A stretch of 5,781 bases of DNA, taken from NCBI GenBank assembly GCA_016179165.1, contig JACORX010000211.1, positions 1 through 5,781 of the forward strand, read 5' to 3'. Source of the DNA: Candidatus Rokuibacteriota bacterium. GTDB lineage: Bacteria; Methylomirabilota; Methylomirabilia; Rokubacteriales; CSP1-6. The notes beneath the pieces were generated by a model. The model was not told the origin of the DNA. It ran no database searches and was given only the letters and a program-made list of their open reading frames with translations. The number at the start of each line of letters is the position of its first letter. Position 1 is the first letter of the stretch. Position numbers and translations under genes: made by a program. Positions 5,444 to 5,781 of this stretch are shown here, piece after piece.

Positions 5444-5781
5444 ATGGCCACGATCACTGTCTTGACTCCGGTGGGCGAGCGACGCCAGGCGACCCTGGCC
5501 GTGCCGCCGCTGCCGGGCGACCTCCGCGGCCTCACCGTGGGGTTCGTGGACAACACGAAGCATAATTTTGATCTTTTGGTCCAGGAGATGGGCGCGCTCC
5601 TCAAGGAACGATTCGGCGTCAAGGCGGTGGTGCACCGGAAGAAGGCCAACGCCTCGACCGCCGCCGCCGACGAGATCATCGAGGGGCTCGCGAAGGACTG
5701 CGACCTCGTCTTCGCCGGCTCGGGAGACTGAGGCTCCTGCACGTCGTGGAGTCTCCACGACGCCGTCGAGATCATCCGGGC
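5444..5781 (+). CDS. UGSC-family selenoprotein (partial, TGA read as selenocysteine)
   Basis: The frame reads 95 residues from ATG 5444 to TGA 5729-5731, then stays open to the window edge. Before the TGA are V-G-F-V-D-N-T-K-H-N-F-D (32-43), V-H-R-K-K-A-N-A-S (65-73) and D-L-V-F-A-G-S-G-D (87-95). After it comes G-S-C-T-S-W-S-L-H-D-A-V-E-I-I-R (97-112). Sec96-G-S-C99 is the motif that names the UGSC (seleno)protein family, first noticed in marine metagenome selenoprotein surveys, in which some homologs carry Cys instead of Sec. The U-x-x-C spacing is redox-like, resembling thioredoxin-type C-x-x-C, but the biochemical function is unknown as far as I know. A SECIS-type hairpin follows the TGA. 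Incorporation would need SelA, SelB, SelC tRNA and SelD encoded elsewhere. The 70-residue gene upstream is probably co-transcribed. Standard gene calling would wrongly end this gene at 5731. The C-terminus lies outside the window. Confidence 0.93.
5729..5731 (+). other. Recoded TGA (selenocysteine codon 96)
   Basis: This TGA is in frame between conserved G-S-G-D and G-S-C-T-S-W segments of the UGSC family. The downstream frame is coding-like up to the window edge, and a SECIS-type stem-loop begins 10 bases after it. Confidence 0.92.
5742..5762 (+). promoter_or_regulatory. Bacterial SECIS element (SelB-binding stem-loop)
   Basis: Bases 5742-5750 pair perfectly with 5754-5762, giving a 9-bp stem closed by the three-base loop GUC (5751-5753). 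The loop G is the 20th base after the TGA. This fits the bacterial SECIS rule of a short apical loop beginning with G, in a stem 16-37 bases from the UGA. From my recollection of E. coli fdhF, the functional loop GU lies in the same register (20 and 21 after UGA). Unlike fdhF there is no bulged U in the stem. The element is itself translated, as is usual for bacterial SECIS. Confidence 0.9.

Noticed and set aside
5732..5781. Treating the TGA at 5729 as a true stop or sequencing frameshift
   Set aside because: The same frame continues with family-conserved residues directly after the TGA and a correctly placed SECIS-type hairpin, so neither a stop nor an indel is needed.

Overview
The window is strongly GC-rich and gene-dense, with G/C-ending codons throughout. 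It looks like a chromosomal segment from a free-living, probably soil or sediment, uncultured bacterium. A hopanoid-type radical SAM gene end, a long-form (type I) phosphoglycerate dehydrogenase and a UGSC-type selenoprotein would fit a Methylomirabilota/Rokubacteria-like or proteobacterial lineage. That placement is inference from gene content; no marker gene here settles it.

Layout. (1) Bases 3-296 (+) are the 3' end of a B12-binding-type radical SAM gene, most like hopanoid HpnJ. (2) Bases 297-663 hold no convincing gene, but about 216 bases of them (347-562) form a long imperfect inverted repeat with two GC hairpins at its tip. (3) Bases 664-2256 (+) are serA, complete with its ACT domain, overlapping by one base a stand-alone mannose-6-phosphate-isomerase-type cupin (2256-2657). 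(4) Bases 2658-2814, between convergent genes, carry a striking nested hairpin (2676-2737). (5) On the minus strand, a lipoprotein M48 metalloprotease with a C-terminal repeat region (3465-4646) overlaps by four bases a membrane-anchored YdcF/SanA/ElyC-type (DUF218) protein (2815-3468); the two look like a cell-envelope operon. (6) Divergently, a small lipoprotein gene (4645-5049, +) starts with a near-perfect Shine-Dalgarno; its start codon overlaps that of the protease. (7) At the right end a 70-residue unknown protein (5212-5424) is followed 19 bases later by a gene beginning at 5444.

The most important result is at the right edge. The reading frame that starts at 5444 seems to stop at a TGA (5729-5731), but it almost certainly does not end there. 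The residues around the TGA read G-S-G-D-(TGA)-G-S-C-T-S-W-S-L-H-D-A, which is the signature of the UGSC family of selenoproteins. Directly downstream lies a perfect 9-bp stem with a GUC loop in the position expected of a bacterial SECIS element. The gene should be annotated as a selenoprotein, with Sec at codon 96, that runs off the window. A conventional gene caller would truncate it to 95 residues and lose the redox motif.

No tRNA, rRNA, CRISPR array or insertion sequence was seen.
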